Position numbers and translations under genes: made by a program
NCBI GenBank assembly: GCA_051155755.1
Contig: DAXETY010000044.1
Location: forward strand, 9,474-73,473
Length of the DNA stretch: 64,000 nt
Reading direction: 5' to 3'
From: DAXETY01 sp051155755
GTDB taxonomy: Bacteria; Desulfobacterota; Desulfobacteria; Desulfobacterales; SG8-13
Shown: in pieces, positions 34,831-44,189 of the stretch
Position numbering within the stretch: the first letter of the stretch is position 1
How the letters are laid out: each line of letters opens with the position of its first letter
Notes under the pieces: model-generated
Seen by the model: the letters and a program-made list of their open reading frames with translations, nothing else
Databases searched by the model: none
Told to the model about the DNA's origin: nothing

Positions 34831-37800
34831 ATGTTTATTTTACACACCAGCAACCGTCTGGAACGGCTTGCCGACCGCCTGGCGGGGGTTCTGGACGTTC
34901 CCCTGCCCGATGGGTTGCAGCCGGAGACCGTGGTGGTGCAGAGCCGCGGGATGGAGCGCTGGATATCCATGGAAATGGCCCGGCGCCGCGGCATCTGTGC
35001 CAACATGATGTTTCCCTTCCCCAACGCCTTGCTGGAAATGCTGGTGCAGCAGGTTCTGCCGGATTTTCCCCGGACACCGCTCCTGGATGTCGACACCATG
35101 ACCTTCCGCATCATGATGTTGTTGCCGGAACTCCTGGGAAAAGACCGTTTTGCGGTTCTTCGACGTTATCTGGAAGACGACCGCGACGGACGCAAACGTT
35201 TCCGGTTGGCAGGTAAAATCGCCCGGACCTTCGACCAGTATTTGATCTACCGCCCGGATTGGATATGGCGTTGGGAATCCGGCGCCGAAGCCGCCGATGC
35301 GGACGAGCAATGGCAGGCCGAGCTCTGGCGGCATCTGACGGAAAACGGCGGAATTTCGCATCGGGCCGATCTGCAGCGCCGGCTCCTGGCAGCCCTGGAT
35401 GATCTGCAGCCGGGAAATTCGAATCTGCCGCCACGGATCAGCGTCTTCGGCATTTCCTACCTGCCGCCGTTTCACCTGCAGCTGCTCATGGGACTTTCGC
35501 GCGTAACCGAAATTCATTTCTTTCTGCTGAATCCCTGCCGCGAATTCTGGGCGGACATCGTATCCGAAACCGAATCGCAACGCATGCAGCGGCACGCCGA
35601 ACTTTCATCGGGCAAGCGCTGGAACCCCGAAGACCTTCATCTGCAGCAGGGCCATCGGTTGTTGTCTTCTCTGGGGCAGCTCGGCCGCGACTTTCTGGCC
35701 ATGGTGAGCGATCAGGAGATCCAGTTCGAAGAGGCATTTCAGGAAATCGATGTGCAAGACTGCCTGTCCCGGGTTCAGGCCGATATCCTGCATCTGGAAT
35801 TCGATGCCGTTCAAGATGCAGCGCCCCCGCCGAAGGAAGCGGATCGGTCGATTCAGATCCACTCCTGCCACGGTCCGATGCGGGAAATCGAAGTGCTTTA
35901 TGACAGCCTGCTGGCCATGTTCGAAGAAATTCCCGATCTGCAACCCAAAGACGTGCTGGTGATCACCCCGGACATCGACAATTACACGCCCTATATTCAG
36001 GCGGTTTTCGGTAGTCAGTTCGACGAACAGCGTCGCATTCCGTATCGGATCGCCGACCAGAGCCTGCGGCGGGAAAGTCGGCTGGTGGAGGATTTTTTCG
36101 CGCTGTTGAAATTGCGCAACAGCCGGTTTGGTGCAACCGAGGTCGTCGGACTGCTGGAATCCCCCCAGGTACGGGAACGGTTCCAGCTGTCCGAGCGGGA
36201 CGGCGAATCGGTCGAACAATGGATCCGGGATTTGAACATTCGCTGGGGGATCGACGGCAGCGAACGGCGCAAACAGGGTCTGCCGGGATTCGAGGACAAT
36301 ACCTGGCGCGCCGGCATCGAGCGAATGCTGCTGGGCCTGGCCCTGCCCGGGAACGGACGCCGGATGTTCGGCGGCATTTTACCCTATGATCATATCGAAG
36401 GGGAACGGACCCTGGCGCTGGGACATTTTCTGGACTTTCTGCAGGCGCTTTTCAACTGGAGCCGCCGCCTTGCAGAGTCTCGAACGCCCGCGCGGTGGCA
36501 ATCGTTTTTACTCGAACTCCTGGAAGCGTTTTTCCGGATCGACGAGACGGCCGAAAGCGACATACAGGCCATTCGGGATGCCCTGGCGCGCCTCGGTGCC
36601 CTGGAATACCAGGCCCCCCATCCCGATGAACTGTCCGTCGATATTGTAGAAGCGTTTCTGGATGAATCACTGCGACAGCCCGGGCGGTCGAGTGCCTTTA
36701 TCTCCGGTGGCCTAACCTTTGGGGCCATGCTGCCGATGCGCAGTATCCCGTTTCCGGTGATCGCATTGATCGGTATGAATCACGATGCATTTCCGCGGGA
36801 TGACCGCCCGCCCGCTTTCGATCGAATGGAACGGTTCCCTCGGCGCGGAGACCGTTCCCGCAGGACCGACGATCGATATTTGTTTCTGGAAGCGCTGCTT
36901 TCCGCCCGCCGGCGGTTTTACATCAGCTATGTCGGACAGAGCATCCGGGATAACAGCGTAATCCCTCCGGCGGTTCCGGTCAGCGAACTGATCGAAACCC
37001 TGCAGCGCGATTGCGGGATCGAATCTGAGACAATTTTGCGGAAACATCCGCTGCAGGCCTTTTCCATACGGTATTTCAACGGAGCAGACCCGCGTCTGTT
37101 CAGCTACGCCGCAGAGAATTGCGTGGCCGATCGCGGCGACCGACGGCAATCCCCGGCATTTTTCACTGCCACGCTTTCGGAACCTTCGGAGGATTTCAAC
37201 CGGATTGGTTTGTCGGAGCTTTGTCGGTTCTTTGCAAACCCTTGCCGGTTCCTTTTGCGCCATCGGCTGGGGATTCGACTCGAAGCGCCGGATACCGTGC
37301 CGGATGACCGCGAAAACTTCCACCTAAGTCCGTTGGACCACTACCGGCTCGGCAACTCATTGACCGCCCAATACCTGGAAGGCCTCGATGCGGACTTCGC
37401 CTATCAGTTGCACCGCGCCGACGGCCGATTGCCCCTGGGAACGGTGGGGCGCTATCGTTTCGAGGAGATCCAGAGCGAAGCCGCCTCACTGGCGCGCCGG
37501 GTCGCGGCCATGACCCATGCCGCTTCCGGTGAACAGATGGAATGGCAGGGCACATTTTCGGGCGTCACGGTCTCCGGTCGTTTGCGCGATCTTTACGAGC
37601 AGGGCCGGGTACAATTTCGATTTTCCCCGCTGCGGGCAACGGATTTGCTCAGCGCCTGGATTCAGCACCTGGCATTGGGGCTGGCGCCGGACCGACCCTG
37701 TCCCCCGGAAACCTTCCTGATCGGAAAAGATCGGGCCCTGTATTTCCGACCGGTCGAAGATCCCGGGAGGTATTTGGGTGAACTGCTGTCTATTTACCGG

Positions 37801-38073
37801 GAAGGAATCCGTCAGCCGCTGCCGTTTTTTCCGGATCTGTCACTGGAGTGTGTGAAATCGCTCGAGGAGCGCGGGCAGGAGCCGGCTTTGATACAGCGGC
37901 AGGCGCGCAGACGCTGGGAGGGCAGTCCCTATCGGCGTGGTGTCGGCGACGACGCATACATCGGGCTTTGCTTTCGGCAGACAGATCCGTTCGATGATCG
38001 GTTCCTGAAACTGGCAACGAAGATATTCGTTCCGCTGCTGCGTTGGGTCGAAGCGCTCAATACGGAAGAATAG
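34831..38073 (+). CDS. recC: Exodeoxyribonuclease V subunit RecC
   Basis: The 1080-residue RecC subunit recognises Chi and splits the duplex for RecB and RecD. N-terminal blocks FILHTSNRLERLADRLAG, VVVQSRGMERWISMEMARR and NMMFPFPNALLEML are characteristic, as are PAVPVSELIETL and GLSELCRFFANPCRFLLRHR later. Length is close to E. coli RecC. It is followed by a convergent HDOD gene after 28 bp and separated from recB by three minus-strand genes. Confidence 0.93.
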   Translation: MFILHTSNRLERLADRLAGVLDVPLPDGLQPETVVVQSRGMERWISMEMARRRGICANMMFPFPNALLEMLVQQVLPDFPRTPLLDVDTMTFRIMMLLPELLGKDRFAVLRRYLEDDRDGRKRFRLAGKIARTFDQYLIYRPDWIWRWESGAEAADADEQWQAELWRHLTENGGISHRADLQRRLLAALDDLQPGNSNLPPRISVFGISYLPPFHLQLLMGLSRVTEIHFFLLNPCREFWADIVSETESQRMQRHAELSSGKRWNPEDLHLQQGHRLLSSLGQLGRDFLAMVSDQEIQFEEAFQEIDVQDCLSRVQADILHLEFDAVQDAAPPPKEADRSIQIHSCHGPMREIEVLYDSLLAMFEEIPDLQPKDVLVITPDIDNYTPYIQAVFGSQFDEQRRIPYRIADQSLRRESRLVEDFFALLKLRNSRFGATEVVGLLESPQVRERFQLSERDGESVEQWIRDLNIRWGIDGSERRKQGLPGFEDNTWRAGIERMLLGLALPGNGRRMFGGILPYDHIEGERTLALGHFLDFLQALFNWSRRLAESRTPARWQSFLLELLEAFFRIDETAESDIQAIRDALARLGALEYQAPHPDELSVDIVEAFLDESLRQPGRSSAFISGGLTFGAMLPMRSIPFPVIALIGMNHDAFPRDDRPPAFDRMERFPRRGDRSRRTDDRYLFLEALLSARRRFYISYVGQSIRDNSVIPPAVPVSELIETLQRDCGIESETILRKHPLQAFSIRYFNGADPRLFSYAAENCVADRGDRRQSPAFFTATLSEPSEDFNRIGLSELCRFFANPCRFLLRHRLGIRLEAPDTVPDDRENFHLSPLDHYRLGNSLTAQYLEGLDADFAYQLHRADGRLPLGTVGRYRFEEIQSEAASLARRVAAMTHAASGEQMEWQGTFSGVTVSGRLRDLYEQGRVQFRFSPLRATDLLSAWIQHLALGLAPDRPCPPETFLIGKDRALYFRPVEDPGRYLGELLSIYREGIRQPLPFFPDLSLECVKSLEERGQEPALIQRQARRRWEGSPYRRGVGDDAYIGLCFRQTDPFDDRFLKLATKIFVPLLRWVEALNTEE

Positions 38074-38101
38074 GGAAGGCGAGCGATATTGTCCAGTCCG
38101 A

Positions 38102-39169
38102 TCAGGTGCCCGGTGCAAGTCCTGCCGAAATCTGTTTCACACCATTTAGGGCGGTTTTCATAATCTCACCGATTCCGGTTTCATCCAGATTCAGGTGTTG
38201 CATTACATCGTCGTCCACCAGATACATCACCGCCTCAAGGCTGTTCTGCTCAATGGCGCCGACCATTTCCATCGCTTCAGCCATATTGGCGATGGTGTTG
38301 GCCATAAATACGATTGCCGACAGTCCATCGCTGCAAACGTTTGCGGCACTGTGGTGAAACCGGATGGTATTGGCCAGGGATTCAGGTATTTTCCAGTGAC
38401 GGCAGACCTCGTAGCCAATCTCGGCGTGATCGAAGCCCAGAATTTTATTTTCGGCGCTGAGAAAAGAGCGGTCTCCCGATTGCATGTATTCCTCGAACAG
38501 GGGCTTGCGATTGAGCACGAAACGGTCCAGGATGAGTTTGCCCACATCGTGGATCAACCCGGCGGAAAACGCATCGTTTTCCAATTCGGGTTTGCAACGC
38601 TGCGCCAGAATTTTCGAACACAGCGCCACCGTCATGGAATGTTCCCAGAGGGCGCCTGAGTCCATATCGTAGCCGAACAGCTTTGCGCCCAGCAGACTGG
38701 AAGTTCCCGCCATCGTGATCAGCTCGCCCAGGGCTTTGAAGCCCAGCACCACTGAGGCATGCTGAATCGAAGAAACTTTGCCGCTGAGGCCGTAATAGGC
38801 CGAGTTGGCCATCCGCAGGACCTTGGTGGCGATGGCCGGATCGGACTCGATCAAGTCAGCGACTTGTTTGGTGCTTGAATTTGGATCATCCATGATTTCA
38901 ATCGCCTTGAATACGATCTGTGGCATCGGAGGCAATTCGGCAAGATTGCTCACCACCTTAGCTTTCAGGTCCTTGGCGTTCCCGGCGGCGGCTTGTGCTG
39001 CGGCATCGGTTTCCGCGGCCGATTGCCGAACGGCTGCCTTTTTTTCTCGTAGATCGAGTTCGATTTTCTTGCCGCAATCCGGGCAGGGAAAGGCTACGAT
39101 TTTTCCCTTGGGCAACTGGGCATCCGGCAGCTTAAACGATGATTGACAGCTGTTGCAGGTAAACTCCAT
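38102..39169 (-). CDS. HDOD-domain protein with N-terminal zinc ribbon
   Basis: The 355-residue protein has an N-terminal MJ0042-like zinc ribbon with two CxxC pairs (FTCNSCQSSF and FPCPDCGKKI), a variable linker, then an HDOD domain (about 85-290) with LPPMPQIVFKAIEIMDD, DPAIATKVLRMANSAYYG, AGLIHDVGKL and FDHAEIGYEVC. HDOD proteins are signalling modules tied to motility, chemosensing and second messengers; output here is unknown. Converges on recC. Confidence 0.85.
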   Translation of the reverse strand: MEFTCNSCQSSFKLPDAQLPKGKIVAFPCPDCGKKIELDLREKKAAVRQSAAETDAAAQAAAGNAKDLKAKVVSNLAELPPMPQIVFKAIEIMDDPNSSTKQVADLIESDPAIATKVLRMANSAYYGLSGKVSSIQHASVVLGFKALGELITMAGTSSLLGAKLFGYDMDSGALWEHSMTVALCSKILAQRCKPELENDAFSAGLIHDVGKLILDRFVLNRKPLFEEYMQSGDRSFLSAENKILGFDHAEIGYEVCRHWKIPESLANTIRFHHSAANVCSDGLSAIVFMANTIANMAEAMEMVGAIEQNSLEAVMYLVDDDVMQHLNLDETGIGEIMKTALNGVKQISAGLAPGT

Positions 39170-39260
39170 CGTCGCAATTCACCTCGATTGGGGTGGTATT
39201 TTAACGCTCATTTTCGGCCGACGATATTACGAGGAAATGATCCGAAGTTGCATCTCCGCA

Positions 39261-39689
39261 TCAATCCTTGATGTTGAACCATTGCCGAAGGTGCACAGGC
39301 CCGTCCCGTTTGCGGTTTTTTGCGGTTACCGGATCAAACAGACCCACCCGCAGACTGATCTTGCAACCATTGCCCCACGGCCACCACACGGCAAACAGCA
39401 CAGTACCATCAACGGTTTGGGAGGTGAATGTCTTCTGACCCGGGATGATGCCGAAGACCTCCTTGAAATACCGGCAAAACGGCTCGGGTACATCCCCGAT
39501 GTTGGCAATGTCCCACTGATGGTCGAACTCCTGAGTAATCGGAAAAAGGATCAGGTCCTTCTCATCGCAATCGAAAACCACCGTTGCGGTATTGAAACGC
39601 TCATCCCAGTACCAGGCATATTCGTCCGGCACATTCAGGCCGATGCGGGTGCAGGTGTCACCCAGTTTTTTCAGATCGTTCGAATTCAT
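39261..39689 (-). CDS. Hypothetical protein
   Basis: The 142-residue soluble, acidic and aromatic-rich protein has no motif I recognise. Distinctive stretches are DEYAWYWDERFNTATVVFDC and VLFAVWWPWGNGCKISLRVG. It is probably real: ATG 39689 has GGAG 5 nt upstream, codon use is like its neighbours, and it is co-oriented with the HDOD gene. Function unknown. Confidence 0.6.
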   Translation of the reverse strand: MNSNDLKKLGDTCTRIGLNVPDEYAWYWDERFNTATVVFDCDEKDLILFPITQEFDHQWDIANIGDVPEPFCRYFKEVFGIIPGQKTFTSQTVDGTVLFAVWWPWGNGCKISLRVGLFDPVTAKNRKRDGPVHLRQWFNIKD

Positions 39690-40031
39690 TGGCTCCGATT
39701 CCGGGGCCGGAGACAGGGCCGGCCAGATTTTTGCGTTACACCGACTTTTGCAGAAACCATGCCAGATAAGTATCCCGGAGCTGCGATCGACTCGGACTCG
39801 GTTCCGGGGATGTCAACGGCAGGGCAAGCCCGGCAGGAGGGGTGGTAGAAACCATCAACGGAAAGCATACGTTCGTCGGAATTGAGACGGCCGCTGTCAA
39901 AACTTTGACCGTAAACCGGAAGATTGGGATTGGTTTTACGTTGAAAGATGTTTGCGGATGGATGAATTTATTTCCATAAATTTGAAATCGGAGTCAACAA
40001 CCACCTGCAAAGCGGATGGTTTGGGCAAGAA
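39690..40031. other. 342-bp gap without a supported gene
   Basis: I see no convincing reading frame, RNA or terminator. A 60-residue minus-strand frame (39686-39868) touches the next start as ATGA, but has no ribosome site and low-complexity, proline/serine-rich content. Confidence 0.5.
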
Positions 40032-40346
40032 TCACCGGCGGCGGGCGCGGAAGCCGGCCGCCACCCAGACCAGCCCCCAGAACAGGGCCACGGGCAAAAG
40101 CCCGCAGTAAAAGAATGCGGAGGTATCGGAGCGCCAGGGTTGTATGTAGACAGCCGCACCCAGCAACCAGAGCACGCTGATGACAACGGCCAGTCGCATT
40201 CGCCCGGAAAGCGGCGGCATGACCCGTTTGGAACCGGGGGGCGCGGATGAAACGCGCCCTCGCTCGAAGATCCGGGGCAGCACGAGCAGTGCCACCACGA
40301 TCACCAACAGCAGAAGAATTTCCTGGAGACCGGAAAACATCGTCAC
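40032..40346 (-). CDS. Small membrane protein of unknown function
   Basis: The 104-residue protein has about three hydrophobic segments (residues 6-25, 50-70 and 78-98: EILLLLVIVVALLVL, LAVVISVLWLLGAAVYI, LPVALFWGLVWVAAGF), a basic middle linker and a basic C-terminus. No family recognised. It lies upstream of recB on the opposite strand. Confidence 0.6.
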   Translation of the reverse strand: MTMFSGLQEILLLLVIVVALLVLPRIFERGRVSSAPPGSKRVMPPLSGRMRLAVVISVLWLLGAAVYIQPWRSDTSAFFYCGLLPVALFWGLVWVAAGFRARRR

Positions 40347-40592
40347 GGGTTATCACAGGCCGACGGTTTTATCAACGGCGGTTTCGGACGCCGTGTCTTT
40401 GTGATAGGAAAAGGCAGCTTTTGCCCGCTCCTCCGTTTGGGAGACGGACAACCCGGCTGTGCGGCGCCTGAATATGAGAGGAACGGCACCACTGCCAATT
40501 GCTGTGATGCCCCTTTTGCTCGCTTCACGCGTCTTTGCGAGGGCGATGGGAAAACCGGCTAACCAATAACAGCAACCACCGAAAAAACCCTG

Positions 40593-43500
40593 ATGAAACG
40601 ACCGTCTGTCCTGAAACTGCTCGAAACCCCTTTGACGGGGGTGCGCTTGATCGAGGCCAGTGCCGGTACCGGCAAAACGTACACGATTGCCGGTCTGTTT
40701 GTCCGCCTGGTGGTCGAGCAAGGTCTTACGGTGGACCGAGTCCTGGTGGTCACCTACACCCGGGCGGCAACCGAAGAACTGAAAACACGAATTCGAAGTC
40801 GTCTGGCTGAGGCCCGGGACGCCTTTTCCGCCGGCGGCAGCACCGATGCATTTCTCGGACCCCTGGTGGAACGATCCGCAGATCAACGAAATGCCCTGCG
40901 GAATCTCGACCAGGCGGTGCGGGATTTCGATCGCGCCTGCATTTTCACCATCCACGGGTTCTGCCAGCGGGTGCTTTCCGAGTACGCCTTCGAAACCGGC
41001 GTTGCTTTCGACTTCGAACTGGTACCCGATCCCATGAACCTTCGCCGGGAGGTGGCCGAAGACTTCTGGCGGCGTCAATTCTACAACGCACCGGCCGAAG
41101 TGATCGCTTATGCCGTCGGACGGGGCGGGGTGATCGGACCGGGGCATTATCTCAATCTGATCGACCGGCCCACTCTGGCCGATCTGGCGGTCCTGCCCCA
41201 AACGGGTGACGTGAAGCTGAACTCCCTGGAATCCTACCGCAACGCGTATCGCCGATTGGCGAATGCCTGGGCAGCGATGCGCGGGCCGGTGGTCGAATCG
41301 CTCGGCGATCCGGCTTTAAACGGCCGATTATACGGCAAAGTGCCCGGAAAGCGGGAACGCACCCTTGCCACCCTGGCCGAATCGATGGATCGCTTTACCG
41401 AACCCGGACACCCGGGCTTTCCACCCTTTGAACAGATCATCCGGTTCACCACCGAGGGGCTGGAATCGGCCACACGCAAAGGCTGCCGAACGCCCCGCCA
41501 TCGGTTCTTCGAAGTTTGCCAGGAACTGAAACAGGCCGCTGACCGGCTTTCAGCCGAGATGGACGAATATCTGCAGCACCTGGATGTTCAGTTTTTCCGG
41601 TTCGCCGAAACCGAACTTCTCCGCCGCAAACAGATCGAAAACGTCCTGTTCTACGACGACCTGCTGCTGACCGTTCGCAACGCATTGAGAACGGCAAACG
41701 GTCAGCTGAAGCACGCTGTGCGCAAACGGTTCCGGGCCGCGCTGGTGGATGAATTTCAGGATACCGATTCGATCCAGTGCGACATCTTTATGCGCCTGTT
41801 TTCCGAATCGGAAGGCCTGTTGTTTATGATCGGCGATCCGAAACAATCCATCTACAGCTTTCGCGGCTCCGATATATTTTCCTACTTGAAGGCCGCCCGG
41901 CAGGCACAACAAACCTACACTCTGCTGGTAAACTGGCGCAGCGAACCGGATTTGATCCAGGCGGTGAACACCGTGTTTACCAATGCACCCCGGCCGTTCG
42001 TGTACCGGGCGATCGGATTTGAACCCGGCAGCGCCGCTGCCGCCTCGCCCGCTGCGCAAACCTTCGAACCCGCAATGCACCTGTGGTATTTTCCCGGCGG
42101 AGGGGAGCGCCCGGTCAGCAAAACCGATGCGGTTCCGCGAATCGCCTCCGCCGTGGCCGATGAAATTCTGCGCCTGGTTTCCCTTCCGGCAGATGCGGTG
42201 CATGCCGGCGAAATCGCTGTCCTGGTGCGGTCCAATTACCAGGGGCGCCGGATGAAAGAGGCCCTGGATGCGCGCGGCGTGCCGGCTGTATTACACGGTG
42301 CCGGCAATGTTTTCGACACGCCCGAGGCTGCCGAATTGCAACGGGTCCTGACCGGCATTTGTGAGCACAACCGTGAAGACCGTTTTCGATCGGCGCTGGT
42401 CACCGACCTTCTGGGGGTCACCGCATCCCAACTGGAGGCGGCAGATGCCGATGCATCGGCGTGGGAGGCGCGTCGCCGAAGGTTTCGGCAGTACGCCGAC
42501 ACTTGGCAGCGCAACGGTTTCATGACGATGTTTCGCTGGCTGTTGGCACGCGAGCAGATCCTGGAACGACTCCTGGGATTCGTCGATGGGGAACGACGCC
42601 TGACGAATCTTTTCCATCTGGCGGAACAGCTGCAGGCGGAGTCCCTCAATCGACCGCCTTCAATGGTGGGATTGATCCGTTGGCTGGCCGACCAGCGCAC
42701 ATCGATGACACCGCGGCAGGAAGATCAATTGCTGCGTCTGGAAAACGATGCCCGGGCGGTGAACATCCTGACCATTCATCGCAGCAAAGGCCTGGAATTT
42801 CCGATCGTCTTCTGTCCGTTTACCTGGGATGGCTCCCGGTTGACGGCAGCCGATGAAGTCCGGTACCACGACACCGAAAAAGAAAGAACGGTTCTGGACC
42901 TGGGCTCCGATCGAATCGAGGAACATCGGCGGCAGGCCGAGACCGAACAGCTGGCCGAAAATCTGCGGCTGCTGTACGTGGCGATCACCCGGGCGCGGCA
43001 CCGTTGCTACCTGGTCTGGGGACGCTTCAACATGGCCGAGACCTCCGCACCGGCGTATCTGTTTCATCACCCGGGAGCGGCCGATGATGCCGACATCGTC
43101 GCCAGACTGCACTCCCATGTGACCGGATTGGACGATGCGGCCCGGCTCGGTGATCTCGAGAACCTGGTGGCGCGCTCCAAAGGTGCCATCGAACTGACGG
43201 TGGCACCGGATCGGCACCATCGGGAAAATGTCTTCACCGCAACGGACACCGACACGCTTTTCTGTCGGCCCTTCACCGGCCGGATCGACCGCAGCTGGAA
43301 AATCACCAGTTACACGGCCCTGGTTTCCCATCGATCGGATGAACCGGAGCAGCCGGATTATGATCGAACCGCGGCGATTGCATCGGTTCTGGAAATCCCG
43401 CCCGCCGGTGCAGGCGAATCGACCTCTGTGGAGCGGGATGTCGATCATTTTCCCCGGGGCGCACGGGCGGGGATTTTCTTCCACGACCTTCTGCAGCAGA

Positions 43501-44189
43501 TCCCTTTCCGCCAGCCGCTGCCCGAAACGCTGATTGCCGCCAAGCTGCAGGAATACAATTTCGCCGGCGACTGGCAGCCGGTTGTGGCCCGCGCTCTGGC
43601 GCGGGTGCTGCAGGCCGAACTGATTCCGGGATTGCGGCTCGACTCCGTAGATCGGCGGCGGCGCATTCATGAACTGGAATTCTACCTTCCCATCCGGAGC
43701 CTGGCGCCGCGGGACCTTCAATCGATTTTTAAAGATTTCAGCATCGATATTCCGAACGCCTATTCAATCCAGATGGAATCATTGGACTTTGCACCGCTGC
43801 GCGGTTTTCTCAAAGGGTATGTCGACCTGGTATTCGAGCATGACGGGCGCTATTACCTGCTGGACTGGAAGTCCAATTATCTCGGTATCGGGCCCCAGTC
43901 CTACCAGCCCGTATTTCTGGAAAAGGTAATGAGCTCGGAACGATATGTGCTGCAGTACCTGCTCTACACCGTGGCGGTGGATCGCTACCTGCAAAACCGC
44001 ATCCCCGATTACCGCTACCGAACCCATTTCGGCGGCGTGTTTTATCTGTTCCTGAGAGGCCTGGCCAACGATCCCGACGGCCGTGCCGGCATTTTTTACG
44101 ACCTTCCGGATCCGGCGGCGGTCGAGGCCCTGGGCAGGGCGTTGATTGCGCCGGAAACCGGTGGGGTCGAAGCGGAAAACGAGGCATGA
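40593..44189 (+). CDS. recB: Exodeoxyribonuclease V subunit RecB
   Basis: The 1198-residue helicase-nuclease has a UvrD/RecB-type Walker A EASAGTGKTYTIA (about 21-33), RVLVVTYTRAATEELKTR, the DExx motif ALVDEFQDTDSIQ, GDPKQSIYSFRGSDI, late helicase motifs ILTIHRSKGLEFPIVFCPF and LLYVAITRARHRCYLVWG, and a C-terminal RecB nuclease motif YYLLDWKSNYLG. It forms RecBCD with the neighbouring gene products. Start ATG 40593; the recD ATG overlaps its stop. Confidence 0.95.
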   Translation: MKRPSVLKLLETPLTGVRLIEASAGTGKTYTIAGLFVRLVVEQGLTVDRVLVVTYTRAATEELKTRIRSRLAEARDAFSAGGSTDAFLGPLVERSADQRNALRNLDQAVRDFDRACIFTIHGFCQRVLSEYAFETGVAFDFELVPDPMNLRREVAEDFWRRQFYNAPAEVIAYAVGRGGVIGPGHYLNLIDRPTLADLAVLPQTGDVKLNSLESYRNAYRRLANAWAAMRGPVVESLGDPALNGRLYGKVPGKRERTLATLAESMDRFTEPGHPGFPPFEQIIRFTTEGLESATRKGCRTPRHRFFEVCQELKQAADRLSAEMDEYLQHLDVQFFRFAETELLRRKQIENVLFYDDLLLTVRNALRTANGQLKHAVRKRFRAALVDEFQDTDSIQCDIFMRLFSESEGLLFMIGDPKQSIYSFRGSDIFSYLKAARQAQQTYTLLVNWRSEPDLIQAVNTVFTNAPRPFVYRAIGFEPGSAAAASPAAQTFEPAMHLWYFPGGGERPVSKTDAVPRIASAVADEILRLVSLPADAVHAGEIAVLVRSNYQGRRMKEALDARGVPAVLHGAGNVFDTPEAAELQRVLTGICEHNREDRFRSALVTDLLGVTASQLEAADADASAWEARRRRFRQYADTWQRNGFMTMFRWLLAREQILERLLGFVDGERRLTNLFHLAEQLQAESLNRPPSMVGLIRWLADQRTSMTPRQEDQLLRLENDARAVNILTIHRSKGLEFPIVFCPFTWDGSRLTAADEVRYHDTEKERTVLDLGSDRIEEHRRQAETEQLAENLRLLYVAITRARHRCYLVWGRFNMAETSAPAYLFHHPGAADDADIVARLHSHVTGLDDAARLGDLENLVARSKGAIELTVAPDRHHRENVFTATDTDTLFCRPFTGRIDRSWKITSYTALVSHRSDEPEQPDYDRTAAIASVLEIPPAGAGESTSVERDVDHFPRGARAGIFFHDLLQQIPFRQPLPETLIAAKLQEYNFAGDWQPVVARALARVLQAELIPGLRLDSVDRRRRIHELEFYLPIRSLAPRDLQSIFKDFSIDIPNAYSIQMESLDFAPLRGFLKGYVDLVFEHDGRYYLLDWKSNYLGIGPQSYQPVFLEKVMSSERYVLQYLLYTVAVDRYLQNRIPDYRYRTHFGGVFYLFLRGLANDPDGRAGIFYDLPDPAAVEALGRALIAPETGGVEAENEA

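Noticed and set aside
39686..39868. 60-residue minus-strand frame touching the hypothetical gene by ATGA
   Set aside because: No ribosome site and no sensible composition; the overlap can arise by chance.
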